From the NCBI GenBank assembly GCA_000320605.2, contig KB445813.1:294371-358370 (forward strand): 64,000 bases of DNA. Reading direction: 5' to 3'. Of the stretch, positions 11,852-23,936 are shown piece by piece (the stretch's first letter is position 1; each line of letters begins with the position of its first letter). Under the pieces are notes generated by a model, which worked only from the letters and a program-made list of their open reading frames with translations, did no database searches and was not told the DNA's origin. The DNA comes from Gelatoporia subvermispora B (lineage: Eukaryota; Basidiomycota; Agaricomycetes; Polyporales; Gelatoporiaceae). A program made the translations under genes and the position numbers.

Positions 11852-13616
11852 TCAGAATATCGACCAAGGAGACCAATGACGATGCGCTGGTTGTGCACAG
11901 ACCTCTGGCATTTCTAGATTCAAAGATGTCCACTCGCGGTGCCTCTTCCACTCCGATTGGATGCCTGAAAATGATGCACGAGGATCGCGGAACATCAGAT
12001 CTTTCGGATTGCTGTGTAGGATGAGCCGCTGCAGTGGGCAACCGGCCCGCTTTCTAGCGCTCAGAACTGCGTCAAGGGATCCCAGAATGTTTTGTGCGTC
12101 CCTGTGCCTCCAGATTATAATGTGCAAAACACACAAATTCGGACAGATAGCCTGGGCCGCGTATTCTCCATTTTGTGCGGATGGCGATAACGCCTGGATC
12201 AGTCTTGGAAGGTCGATCTCATCTACCGCCAAAGTAGAGAGTGCAGGCATTTCAGAGAGCAGGAGTCGCATATCCATTTCCACTCTCGAAACAGACATAC
12301 TGATGCACCAGAATTCCGTGACGTTGATGAGAGGAAACCTGAGGCGGATGCTGCTGTCTATCGATGGTGTTTCCGGAACATCACGAGATTTCTGCCGCAG
12401 TCCGGCTGATGAGCCTGTTGCCATCATGAACGTCGAGCTGTAGGTGTGCCACACAGCAAGTCTGGTGACGCTCTCCGTTACAGGATAGTGGGGGATTGCA
12501 GCTGCTTCCGATTCTGCCATCAGCGGTACATCGTCCAACAACACGGCCGTTTCTGGTGTAAGCGCGGAGATCGCGAAGAGCCATGCGATGCCCTCTTCCT
12601 TCATATCCTTGATTACCAATCTTCGCAGACAGTGAAGGGGCTGCATTTCAGGGTCTGGAGCGTCCGACTCGGAGGAGAATGAGACATGAGAGAGAGTTAT
12701 GTCTTCAATCTCGGGCGACGCGGCGAGCCATGTGAGGAATTGTACACGGTCGATCTCCATGCAGCCATGTAAAAACAGCTGCATGAGATGAGCAAAGTTG
12801 TTTGGTGGAAGGGTCCGGACGAAGTGGAGTGCTAAGCGCCGTAGCGATGGTGTATGTCCGTCAAATAGCTTTTTCCCGTCGTCCGTGAGTGCATTGAATA
12901 CTCTTTGACGACCAGCTGATATAGCGAGATTCTGCAGGAGGGGAGCGGGCGTCGTCAGATAGGTAGATGGAAGTTTATTGGCATGTTCCCAGCGCAGTTC
13001 GTGTAATTTCGCCATGTCTCGAAGAAGAATCGCTTCAAGATCACCTTTGGGTCGGGATTTGAGATATAGAATTGCATTTGTATGACGTGCTCCTTGTAAT
13101 GAAGCGGGAGGATTGAAGTTGTACACGTTGTTCCAGATCAGAAAGTCATCCAGTACAACTTGACGCCAATAGCGACAAATCGACATTAGATGAACACAGT
13201 CTGTACGACGCAAAAACGGTGACTGCCAAAGCGTGAGAGCGTCACTACTGGACGTTTCCTGACGAGGGACCAGGGAGAATATCTGACGGAGGATTTCAAC
13301 CGGAAGACGATGAATGGCGGGTCGCAGTTGATTGAGAATATCGCGAACTTCCATCATGGAAGACAGCAGCACGCTTTCAAGGGCTAGAAGCTAAGGTGCG
13401 CCGTTAGCGAATGTAGAGCATTTGCTCGTCGCAAGTCACTCACTCCCTCTGTGCTGTGTAGATATATTCAGCGTCAGAACGTCATATCCAGCGGTAAACG
13501 AACCGCAGTTGTTTAGCCTCTTTTCGAAGGCGATTCTTCAGACTTTGGGCAAGGGCCATAACGGGCATGTCCTCAAGGCATACAGCGTCTTTGGCACCAA
13601 TAACATCATCTGCCAT
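11852..13616 (-). CDS. F-box domain protein (cluster member A)
   Basis: The main exon (complement 11852..13390, 513 codons) starts after a TTAG acceptor and opens with an F-box, HRLPVEILRQIF, preceded by the family's helical lead ALESVLLSSMMEVRD. It continues through irregular leucine-rich stretches and ends in the family signature EMPEVCAQPAHRHWSPW. Upstream, a 10-base mini-exon (13444..13453) and a first exon (13504..13616) join it in phase and give 553 aa starting MADDVIG. The first exon is less certain because its donor, GTTCGT, is weak. F-box proteins recruit substrates to SCF ubiquitin ligases through Skp1, and this Agaricomycete family is large and rapidly changing with unknown substrates. 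Cluster neighbours at 14151-15673, 16697-18446 and 19849-21580 are relatives on the same strand. Confidence 0.82.
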
Positions 13617-14150
13617 CTATACATGGCGTTCAGTACACAATGACGCGCCCCAAAAGCCGACGTACCATTGTGTTGTGTTCTCGCGTAATTCGAACGCAGA
13701 CTCCAGTTGACTGTCAATCACGGCCCCGAACGAGTTCGAGCGGGTACTCACAATGCGACTATAGCTCTCCAGAAAATTTAGCCCCTGCAATAGGTCTGTC
13801 CCCCTGTATAGCCCCAGTACCCGTGTCGGACGAGAGAGAACAAGGTGTATACGCGTCGTTGTTAGGTGCTTGGTCATCATTGAAGATGAGAGCCAGCGGC
13901 TGCAACGGGGCACGTGACATTCGAGCGCGAGGAAGAAGAAGGCGCCTATAGCTGCGAATCCCGATGCAGATGGCATCAATCCAGGTCTAGGCTGAGTGGC
14001 ACCCCCATAAACCTGTACTTGGCACCTGGTAGATGATGGGAGTCTCCCTTCGTTGCTCAGCAGAGACGACGGACCCTCTAGAGATGTATTAACTTCAGTA
14101 ATCGCATTCATCAAGACGTCAAACACATCAGCAGGCACGGAAACATTCCA
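13617..14150. other. spacer between F-box members A and B
   Basis: A 170-codon open frame on the minus strand spans most of this stretch but has no ATG start or domain. It should hold the promoter and 5' untranslated region of member A. An additional 5' exon cannot be excluded. Confidence 0.35.
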
Positions 14151-15673
14151 TCAGTCGTAGCCGTCCCCATCTACCTCCTCTCGCAGTGTCCACGCCGGCC
14201 ACAAAGCGTCGGTACTCGCAGAGCAAACCTCTGGCATGTCCATCACATGAAACTCGTCAGACCATTGGTGAACAACGTCGACACCCAGCCATAAGGGTGC
14301 AATGGACCAATTTGATTCCGCAGAGCTGACGAACGTTATGATGAGTTTTGAAACCAGATGTCCATACTTCGCGCCAGCGCGGACAAATCGGAAGATCAGT
14401 CATCCGAATTCTAGGAGTGGGCATATTGCGTCATTAGAAGCTGCAAAGTGATCAAGCGAGGCCACACGACCGCACATGGAGGAAGCTCTGACCGGGCTCA
14501 TTGGATAGCTCCGAGGGAAATACTTCGTACATCATCTTCTAAAAAACACCGCAGCCCAATTTCAGCAACTTAAGGGCAGAGAAAACATTCTGATGTAGAT
14601 TCAAATTACTGGGAATGAAAATTGCCCGTAGTTCGGTCATACGAGACAACGAGATTATGAATTTGAGGAAGTCGTAGCGGTGCTACCGACTAGAAAATGG
14701 ATAGAAAAGCCTCACGTAGTCCTCCACTGTAATGCAGAGCAATTGAGCGATGACAAGCTTCGTGAAATCGTCCCTGGCAGGACGGTGGCATGTAAACGAG
14801 TCGCTGCATCGAACCTGATGGGAGCCGATGAACGCAGAAGCGGACAGAGCAGGGAACACGAGCAACCACTCCACTTCGTTCTCCGAGGTGTGATTGTTCA
14901 CGATCCTTCGCAGGCACCGTAACGGATCCGCACGGGGATACGACTCGCCCCAGAATAGGAATTTTGTCTTCGCTTCCAGAGAATGAGGTCCCTCGATCAA
15001 TGGGGAGGAGGAAAGGTAACGGAGAACATCGGCTGGGTTGACATCTCGTCCTCGAGCAAGTTCTACATGTGTCAAGCTTGAAAATTAATTTTGTGGCAGA
15101 GTATGAAAGCCATGGAGCGCAAGACGCCGCAGAGCGGGTAGATGGCTGTCAAATAGGATATGCGATTGCCAAGCTATAGAGTAGAACATTTCGTCCTTCG
15201 GGAACAGATTGTACAGTTGGTGCGCACCGAAAGACAGCGCGCGAGACGCCTCGTCGGAATGCATGCATTGCCAATATAGTTCCTCAAATTGGGATGATTC
15301 AGTCGACATGAGTTGCAGTGCATCCTGCCTCTCTCGCGACTGCCAGTAGGCGCAGAGAAACAAGGGCACTTTATGCGACAGAGGCAACTGGATGCGGGGT
15401 AGCGAAAGGTGTATTGTTCCAGAGCGATGGAGTATGGTTAACAACGCTCCGCCAAAATCGATGAACTTGCTGTAAGGCAATATAGTCGTGCTTGTATGCG
15501 AACAGTGCATCCCACAATATGTCGAATGCAGCCGAAACACGCGGACGTGCAACAAGACGCATAATGTAGCCTAATATCTCCACGGGCAAATGGTGTATCG
15601 CAGGTTGAACTTAATTGACAGCAGTCTGAATGTCTGACATCGCGGAACTTATGATCTCTTCGAGGCCACGCAG
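14151..15673 (-). pseudogene. decayed F-box gene (cluster member B)
   Basis: The minus strand shows the full layout of the neighbouring F-box proteins but in several frames. After a TAG acceptor at 15674 comes the lead LRGLEEIISSAMSDIQTAVN, then an in-frame TAA at 15611-15613 where relatives read Gln-Arg, then the F-box HHLPVEILGYIMRL. A frameshift near 15380 moves the reading frame to LPALRRLALHGFHTLPQN, another near 15080 leads to DPLRCLRRIV and EVEWLLVFPALSA, and the C-terminal signature MPEVCSASTDALWPAW occurs near 14200 with a stop at 14151-14153. At least one stop and two frameshifts make a functional protein unlikely. It derives from duplication within the cluster. Confidence 0.8.
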
Positions 15674-16696
15674 CTAGACAATACGGACATTGACTCTGTT
15701 GAGAATATGTGACAATGGGTATGTGGGCATACCTGCGACATGCTGAAACTGTTGGTAGGCCAAGGCTCAAGAACAGATGACTTCGAATATTAAGCAAGAT
15801 ACGTACCACATACCAATTGTTTCCGTGAATGGCCTCTCCTTGTACGCTGCATCAACTCCTTGAGCGACATGTCTTCTATGTTTCACTCCTTTGAAAGCCT
15901 CACACTGTCGCTTCTCACTTTTGAGGGCAATACATGTGATCCGTGGAGGCATTTCCCGGTCATGTCTTCTTGACGTCGTCTCTTTCCGAGAGGGGTTTCC
16001 ATGCTTGCCTCACGGTCGCCATTGAACTGGGCGCTGTTCCGACCACTTGTGAACAAGAGATTAGGGCAAGAACGCGCTGCGAAAGTCACCGGGGACGCGC
16101 ACGAACCATGATCATACTGAAGAGGAGTGCCTAAGAAGACCGACGGGTTGACCACCTACGAGCCATAACAATGTTAATCATACATCAAACATAGAATAGA
16201 ACTGTATCAACACGCGCCAATTCAGATTTCAGATCAGACACCTATACCGTTTCCTACTGTCACCGGGGTAAGAATCATCAGCTCGAACTCACTTTATCGC
16301 AAGAATATCTAGTCACGTTCTCTTGGATAATATACACACTAGTCCCCCAAAGGGCACAGACTCGGTGAATGCGTTGTATGGCCTCATCAAGTACGATATA
16401 AGACCTCAGACATACCAGGTAGTGTCACTGGAAAATACCAAGGTCCTCATGGAACGGAGTAGGCTCGCTCGTCTGCCGTGGCACTCGTCCTCGCTGGCCG
16501 TTCCACTTCATTCAGATTGCCATCATGTGCTCCGAAGAAGGGTCCTGAGTCGATCAAAGCAGAGTCGACGAAAGCGCCACGTACGTTGATCCAAATGAAT
16601 GTGTGTCGGATTTGGTACGATTGTATGGACATTGCATCTCAGATGGAACTACAGGTCGGATGATATCGGACGCGTTATACAGGCATCACTATTCTA
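15674..16696. other. spacer between F-box members B and C
   Basis: No gene is supported. The right end should hold the 3' end of member C, and the left end the former 5' exons of member B, which could not be traced. Confidence 0.35.
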
Positions 16697-18446
16697 TCAG
16701 TAAGGTTCATTCCAAGGTCTCCACATCTCATGCGCCTTCCTTCTACACACCTCTGGCATATCGATGGTCGGGAGGCTATCTACAGTGTCGTACCAATCCA
16801 GGACTACTTGAGTCCTCCCGATTGCGCTCAGACTGGTAAAATCATCGTCCTGCCCGTAGAAGCGAATATGGCGAATGATGATCAGTCGCTCGACGGGGAA
16901 GCCAGCCTTTTCTCGAGCCTTCAACGTTGCTGCAATGGATGGGACGTCTCTCTCCATCCGGCCATGCACCAAACGGCGGAAGGACCAGTCGTCGTGCGAA
17001 GGATGGATCACGACAGTCAATGTTCTGAGTCTCGGACAAGGAAGAGGGCGATTTTGGGTTTCCGTGGCGGAGGTTGCAGGCAGACCCTGGACTGTTAGGC
17101 CGATGGCCACCGATGCATGCGATGATACCAGCACTGTTTCGAGTCGAATAAGATTGCGCCACAATTCTGCCCAGTCCTCCCTGTCCAGCAGATCCTCAAT
17201 CCAGAACTCCGTGATTTGGCGTAGAGGTATCCGGGCGCAGAACTCCCTGAAGTGATTCGAAACACAATCAATCGCTATGCGGACACCCGTGAGAGAGCTG
17301 AACACTGCGATGTATTCATGTTGCAATGAAAGCTTGATGAATGTTCTCGAGGCTGGATGAAAAGGGCCTGCTGATGGATTCCACAAGTCCGCAAGGAAGA
17401 TGCTGATCGCTGTGTGCTCGCCGATAGCTGGATGCACCAGCAACCATTCCATGTCGTTTTCGTCAAAAATGGAGACTCTCTGTAAATGTCTGATAGGCTT
17501 GGCTGAGGGGAGAGTCGGGCCACTGGTGTACGAGTTCCATCGTAACACAAGATCTTCCAGGGAAGGGGATGCTGCCATCCATCGGAGTAGTTGATTTTGG
17601 TCGACTCTACAACTGTCGAGATGGAGGCAGATTAAGTTCGTGAAGTGGTTGGTTGGTAAATGCGGAAATTCTTTTAGAGTGAGCCGCCGCAGGGACGGCG
17701 TGCAATGTGAGAAGAGGCTGCCGCCAACTGGCCATTGCTCATGCGCGCCATGGAGCATGAGACTCAGGCTGCGAAGGTTGGGCGCTGGTTGTGCGAAATA
17801 CTCCTGCTCCAACGGATTTATGCGGTACCAATATAGATCTTGGATCCTATCAAGATGGCTCTCCAACGCGACCCGCCGGTCTCCTTCCCGATGGCTGGTC
17901 GCAACGATTGATAAACAGTGCTGTTTTGACCGCTGCAAGGAGCTGGGGATGAAAATACCACAGCGATGGGCCCTGGCCCAAACGCTAGCCATGTCCACGA
18001 AAAGATCGTGCCAAAGGTGACAAACATGCATCAGGGTGATGCAATAGTCGTACTTCACCAGGCGGGGTTCCCAATTGACACCATGGTATCCATCGTCCTC
18101 TTCAACCGCAAGAGACAAAATCGCCCTCAATATCTCTACCGGCAAGCTGTGGAGGGCAGGTCGACGTTGGTTGATTGCAGTCCGAATGTTGAAAACAAGC
18201 CCGCTCATAAGGAAGTCCAGGCCGTCCAACTAGGCAACCCTTGTCAGTACGCCAGGATTATGAAGCGCATTTGAGCACTCACATCGTCCAATCTATCAAG
18301 GTACATATGCGTCAGACAATGATCGCACGATATACGTAATCGACTTACGGAAGACTTGAAAGCCCGTTCGATAGCTTTTGCACGAAATTGTGAGCCACCT
18401 CGAGACCGAACGATGTATCCGATGTGGTGCCGAAGTCGGCCAACAT
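16697..18446 (-). CDS. F-box domain protein (cluster member C)
   Basis: Three exons, complement(16697..18229, 18283..18292, 18349..18446), join in phase to 546 aa. Exon 2 is only 10 bases and encodes the end of Pro plus Leu-Asp-Asp. Introns are 56 and 53 bases with GTAAGT and GTGAGT donors. The protein starts MLADFGTTSD, has the F-box HSLPVEILRAILSL about residues 60-100, then irregular leucine-rich repeats such as LRSLSLMLHG and LRRLTLKEFPHLP, and ends IDMPEVCRRKAHEMWRPW. The expected role is substrate recognition for an SCF ubiquitin ligase, the substrate being unknown. Member D (19849-21580) is its close tandem duplicate. A further non-homologous 5' exon upstream cannot be excluded, because similarity between C and D continues beyond the start codon. 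Confidence 0.85.
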
Positions 18447-19848
18447 GATCGCATTGAGTGATTGCAAAATAGCAAGGTTGCGATCCCCAAGACCTATGAT
18501 CCAGCATATGAGACATAGGGGATGACGTACATTCTGCAACACTCACCGGGTTAAGTTTGTAAGGCAGTATCACGCTCAGGTCTGTCGTAGTGTATGTCAG
18601 GAGACAGCCGAAGCACTAGTTGAACTCGCACTCGGCGTACACCCTCCCATGCGCACAACGCGTGTCGGAAGCCCTCGTTTTGACGCTGTTACAGTTTTAT
18701 ACCGGCCGGTGAGACGGCCAAATTTTGTAACGCTCCCTGAATTGTTGTGTATCCCGAGCAGTTTGATCGGGCATGAGCGATGTATGGGGGCATACTCACC
18801 CATGTGGAGAAAAACTTAAGTGGTTTCGGCCTACGCAGAAGAACATAAGATCGAGCTCAATCAGTTGAAAAAGTCCTTATCGGCGAAAGAGTACGCCAGT
18901 GATACACCCCAGATGACGCCGAAAGTTGCTTATTCAAGTAACTTAGCGCCCCGAAGAGGAGTACGATTGGTTGACCCCTTGTTGACGTGGGGCGCTAGTG
19001 GCTGATAACGGAGTCTCCTCAGCGGCTTTGGGCTGAACTCGAAGAAAATACATTTTCATGTTTTCACCACGCGACGAAGCCGTACCACACATGTCGTACA
19101 TTATAGTGACGCACTTTGCGTACACATAGAGAGTAACAATGTGCGGGAACACTTTGAGAGATTTGGCTAGATCTGCCGCCAGAAATTCACTCTCGTGGTA
19201 CTCTCCATATACATCACGAACTTCAGGTCGAAGCAACATCGCGTCCGCGTATTCCTTGCAATGCCAGAGTGGTTTAGCATAATTATGAATTATCAGATTT
19301 TTTGCTGAGGTGAGCTTTGCAGCCTGACCGAGAAAATCCAGTCTGTATCACCGGGCCGTAGTGTATCACGGGCCGGTATAAAACTGTAGATAATAGGCTT
19401 GCGGAGCACATGACCAGCAGTGTTCTCCGTCATAAGCTGATGGTTCTTCCGATAGAGTGTGCACAAAGAAAAGGGATGTTTATGCTTAAAGATCAATGGG
19501 TCTCGAATGAGAAGCGACGACCGGGATGTCGTGTTTTCTTTCGAAAGGCGGTGTCAAGCTTACACGCTACGCGCTCGTGCGAGTCTAGACGCCTAAGTTG
19601 GTTATGCTTGCTTATTTGTGGAACTCGCCGTGCGCAGAAGTTCTCCATCGCCAGCGTCTCCTCGATCATTTACTGGGTCTTGACCTTTCTGGTCGCCTGG
19701 CTGTCGAGGCATACTTAATGTTGACAATCTCGTGCTCGCGAGAATTCGATGGCAGCTCAGCTGAAGACCCATCTTGAGCTGACGAAACAGTACCTGCACG
19801 ACGTATAATTTATACGCACGCCATACATCGCATCAGTCAAAGTCAGGA
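18447..19848. other. spacer between F-box members C and D
   Basis: The first 240 bases or so resemble the stretch upstream of member D (about 21670-21900), so the tandem duplication unit includes the 5' flank. Beyond that lies an interval bounded by an 18-bp inverted repeat (18690-18707 / 19371-19388). A 98-codon minus-strand frame (18943-19239) inside has no recognised domain. Confidence 0.45.
18690..19388. repeat. 18-bp terminal inverted repeat bounding 0.7 kb
   Basis: Bases 18690-18707 and 19371-19388 are exact reverse complements (TACAGTTTTATACCGGCC on the left). The left arm begins about where similarity between the duplicated F-box flanks ends, which suggests insertion of a non-autonomous element. 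No clear target-site duplication was seen and no transposase is encoded. Confidence 0.5.
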
Positions 19849-21580
19849 TCATCCCAAGGTTAAAGGTTTCCATAATTCATGCGCTTTCTTCTTACACACC
19901 TTTGGCATATCTATCGAAGGCGGACCTGGGATGTCAGGATACCAGTCCAGAGATACTTGAGTCTCGTTGATCGGACGCATGTCGATGAAGTCGTAATCTG
20001 GTCCGTCGTAGCGAATATTGCGGATGATAGTCAGGCGCTCGAGGAGATAACTCGCCTTCCACCGCCTTCGCGCGAGCCTTCAGCGTCTCCATGATGGACG
20101 GGATGTAAGCTGGTCTCCGTGCCCGCGTGAGATGGCTATAACTGGATGAAAGAATGATGATCGTGATCGTTTTGAGACATGGACATGGCAGAAAATTTGA
20201 TAAGGTATTCGCTGGAGAGGATGCAGGTAGGGCCAAGAAGCCAATGGCCTGCGAGACGTGTGATTGCACGACTACCATCTCGAGTCTGCATACGTGACAA
20301 AATTATAGCCATACTTCATCGTCTAAGACACCCTGACTCGAGAGTTCTGTGATCTGGTGTAGGGGTATCCTCAGGCATAACGCCAAGTTGCTTTGGTGAT
20401 CGTCAGTTGATACGCAAACACCAGTGAAAGGGCCAAACACAGCGATGCAGTCATCCCGAATGAAGAGTTTTGTGAACGTGAACGTATGGGAAGCTGGGTG
20501 ATACGGACGCAATGGAGGGTGCCCTAAATATGAGAATGGAATGCTGATTGTCGTGCCTTCGCCGATGGCAGGATGCAATAGTGACCAATCTGGGGAGCCC
20601 CCCTTAAGGGCGAGCCGCTGCAATTACCGGTTACGTCCGCTCGCAAGACGATATCCATGCAGTGGAGAAATGAGTTCCAGCGTAACACGAGATCCTCAAG
20701 ACAAGGCGAAGTCTCGATTCAGCGGAGCAACTAATTAGGGTCAATGGTACACTGAGTCAAATAGAGGTAGGCCAAGTCAGTGAAGTGGTTATTTGGTAAT
20801 GAAGGGAATCCAATCAACGCGAATCGTCGTAGAGATGGTGTACAATGTGAGAAGAGACTGCCATTGACTGGCCAGTTGTTGGGCTCACCATTTACGTCGA
20901 GGGAATAGCTGCGAAGGTTCGTTGATGGCTGTGTGAGATATTTGTTCTATCTGGTTCCACCAATACAGGTCCCGGATTCTATGGAAGTGGCTCTCTAGCA
21001 CAACTTGTGAACCTTTCTCCAGGACATCTCCTACCACGACGGACAGCAGATGTTGTTTCGTCCGCTGCAAAGAGCTGAGCGTAAAATCTTCGCTACAAAG
21101 CGTCCTGGACCAGACACTAGCCAAATTCGTGACAATATCGTGCCAGAGACGGCAGACGTGCATCAGAGTGATGAAATAGTCGTATTGCGCTAAGCAGTGT
21201 TGCCGGTTGATGTCAGCGGACCCGACGTGGTACTCTGGCGAGAGGGATATGATCTCCCATGATATCTTCGCGGGTAAGCGATGGATGAGGGGCCTTTGGC
21301 GATTCAGCGCAGTCTGTATATCACACACGGCGCTTTTCATGAGGGACTCCAAGCTCTCTAACTGACGTCATCGTCATCAATACACTGTGGTGATGGCGAT
21401 GCAGTCATGTACTCACATCGTGTAATCTGCAGATCGCCGTATTGTGTCAAAAAAATCGTTTAAATGCATGTGATTGACTCAGTGGACACAAAATATCCCA
21501 ACCGATAAAGCCCTCGTAAAATCGCGAGCCGTCTGGAGGCCGAATGGTGTGGTGGAAGTCGAATCGGGGTTGATCTCCAT
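19849..21580 (-). pseudogene. decayed F-box gene (cluster member D), tandem copy of C
   Basis: This copy follows member C along its whole length. Its first exon starts at 21580 with MEINPDSTSTTPFGLQTARD. The 10-base mini-exon is 21417..21426, and the main exon begins at 21361 with LESLESLMKSAV and HRLPAKISWEII. The open frame stops near 20885, and later parts lie in other frames (PLRPYHPASHTFTFTKLF near 20480, the family ending MPKVCKKKAHELW near 19890, stop at 19849-19851). The exon 1 donor that is GTAAGT in member C reads ACTGAG here, so splicing is also damaged. Several frameshifts make a functional product unlikely. It is probably a recent duplication now decaying. Confidence 0.82.
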
Positions 21581-22410
21581 GGTTGTCTTGTTGTATAACA
21601 TCCTGTCATACTTCCGGGGAAACCCCGATGATCTATCAGGTGATTAGAGCCAGAGGAATGATCAATATTTTGCAAGACTCACAGGATTGAGTTGACCGAA
21701 GGTTATTTAACGCCACGCTGACTTCGATCGGCGAGATGTCGACCAGGATAATCGTGCGCTCAAAGGAGTGCAATCGCAGCAGCAGGTCGTCCGTGTTCGG
21801 TGTGAGGAAACAACCAAAACACTAGTCTGAATGTCGCAGCCTCTACCCGCCCATGCGCACAACAGCGCACAGCGCGTGCCAGAAAGACACATCAAATTCC
21901 TTTTAACGCCCATTCGCTTCACTGACTCATACGTGAGCGCCGTGAGGACTTGCTGAAGTCGTGACCAGCGGTCTTATGTGACAATACCACAGAGCAATTT
22001 ATGAGATATTGCACGTATATGTGAAGCTGGAGATCTAATGCTTGAGGACCTCGAGATATGGATGGACGGTCGTTGAGGAAGAGGTGGCTGAAGCGCCACA
22101 GGCACGTGACGCAGTTCTGAAATTTCTTGCCGAAATGGGCCATGGTCTGGCGCTAATCCAAGTTGGTGCTCATGCATTTGCCGTGCTCGCGCGTCCTATC
22201 TTGTCCAAAGCTTGTGCTCCAATAATCCACACTACACATCTATTGACCTTAACAGTTTCTCATCTGCCCTCTTCTAAGAGATTCAAAGCATGCTTTCCAA
22301 AGCTCCATTTCAGCGAGCAGCATTAGCAGGACCGTCTTCAGGCATGTCGATCAGGACCTCGAGCCAATGTAGCATCTAACATTGTTTTGGTAGAATGCAT
22401 TGCGACAAAA
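21581..22410. other. spacer between F-box member D and the Mtf2-like gene
   Basis: The left part resembles the upstream flank of member C, including the shared stretch CCCATGCGCACAAC. The right part should contain the promoter of the plus-strand Mtf2-like gene. An ATG near 22290 opens a basic, Ser-rich frame that stops before reaching the gene and was not included. Confidence 0.4.
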
Positions 22411-23737
22411 ATGGCCCGTATGTATAGCAGTGCATTTGTCGGAGGGGAGAGCACCTCGTACATGAGACATGACTTAAGGAGGGCGGAGTGCATGCCTTCA
22501 TCATCAAAAGTACATTCCCAGATCCGTACCGAATCCACTTCATCGTACTCCTCCTCATCTGGGTGAGTATCAATCCCTTCACAAGCTTTGTGGTCAATGT
22601 GACTGACTGAAACGTAGCGAGGGCTCCATATTCGACCCGAATGCGTCTCCTTGGGATCACGTCTTCAAGGACATCGAGAGTACGCCGATGGCTGTCACCG
22701 GAGGACACCGCCCTGGCCTAAAAGGTGTCACCACCGACATGGCAAAATCCAAGTCCACGCGACGGGTGTCAATGACTATGCGTGAGGTCCGGGCGTTCGA
22801 CGATATGTTCAACCTCCTCTTCGATGCTGCGAGCGAGCAGAAGGGCTTTTCCAAGGATGCAGCACAACAATCGACGCCTTCTCGCACGCTTTTGTCACAG
22901 AACGACATGGGCATCGGACGGAGTCTCATGTCAGCCGGCGCCGGCGCAACTGACCTCTATGGGCGACTGCGGCGACAAACGAAGGTGCGGTGGACAACGG
23001 CAGCGGAGCAGAACCTGGACCGGAAGCGGGAGGAGATGGAACTATGCGACTCGGACCAGCAGCTGCTCGAGTGGGCAATGCGTGAGGTATTCGGCGAATC
23101 GCGGCGGTACGAGGAGGCCGCGCGGCGTGCGCTAGAGGGCGGCCCACAGGCGAAGAAGGACAAGGGCAAGGACGCGGACACGGACCAGCTGCAGCCGTCG
23201 ACGTACCCGTATCTCCTCGCACTGCTCATGAAGACGTTCCGCGACAAGTACGCGGATCCGCACCTCGCTTTGTCCATGTTCGACCACGCACGCCACCTGT
23301 CAATCCCCTCATATGTGTTTGGCTGCACGACACCCGCGTATAACGAGCTCATCGAGACTCGCTGGCGCTGCTTCCGTGACCTGCGTGGCGTGTGCGAGGC
23401 GCTCGAAGAAATGCGCGCAAACGGTGTCGACATGGACCGCCGTACCCGAACGCTCGCGGAGAAAATTCGCCGCGAGGTCGGCCAACGCAACCTATGGCAA
23501 GAAGAGACTTCAATCGGCAGTGGAGAGGCTATGGAGATGCTCGCGCGGATCGAAAAGTTGACCATGCGGAAGAGCAGAGACAAGCAGAAAGTGCATGGTA
23601 TGTCACGGTCGTTGGCCGCCGTCAATGAGGTCTGGAAGGTCAAAGCAATGCATGGCGACGAACACAAGGACGGGTGGGAGTTCGGCAAGTGGGATGATCA
23701 ATATGTATCGTCGAGTCAGACCCTAGAGCTGCGGTGA
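22411..23737 (+). CDS. Mtf2-like mitochondrial mRNA-maintenance protein
   Basis: Two exons, 22411..22562 and 22618..23737, give 423 aa. The N-terminus MARMYSSAFVGG is Arg- and Ser-rich like a mitochondrial presequence. After it come the motif FDPNASPWDHVFKDIES and, at about residues 240-320, LALSMFDHARHLSIPSYV and CTTPAYNELIETRWRCF followed by a charged helix. This helical C-terminal region matches what I know of the fungal Mtf2 family, whose yeast founder acts in maturation and translation of mitochondrial transcripts. A role in the mitochondrial matrix is inferred. The start is the ATG directly before the presequence-like stretch; an extra 5' exon is possible. It converges with the RhoGAP gene, with 199 bases between stops. 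Confidence 0.68.
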
Positions 23738-23936
23738 TATGCCTGTATATTATGATCTACGTATTCCGATGCTACTGATATGTGTGCGAAGCGCAAATGC
23801 AAGTTGGACGACGATAACGAATGTGAACGGAGCACTGGGTAGGTGGAAAGTAGGGTCTGTGAATGGTACAACAACAGCGACAACATAGATATGCAGGAAA
23901 GCGCAAATTATCTCGAGCAGACTAATGGAATGGTAA

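Noticed and set aside
16875..18020. Several plus-strand frames of about 126 codons
   Set aside because: All are antisense shadows of F-box member C, which has an intact domain structure on the minus strand.
18943..19239. 98-codon minus-strand frame between F-box members C and D
   Set aside because: No domain, no good start context and it lies inside an interval bounded by inverted repeats; not called as a gene.
22957..23688. 243-codon open frame on the minus strand
   Set aside because: It lies antisense to the Mtf2-like gene, is rich in Ser and Arg as expected for a shadow, and has no domain.
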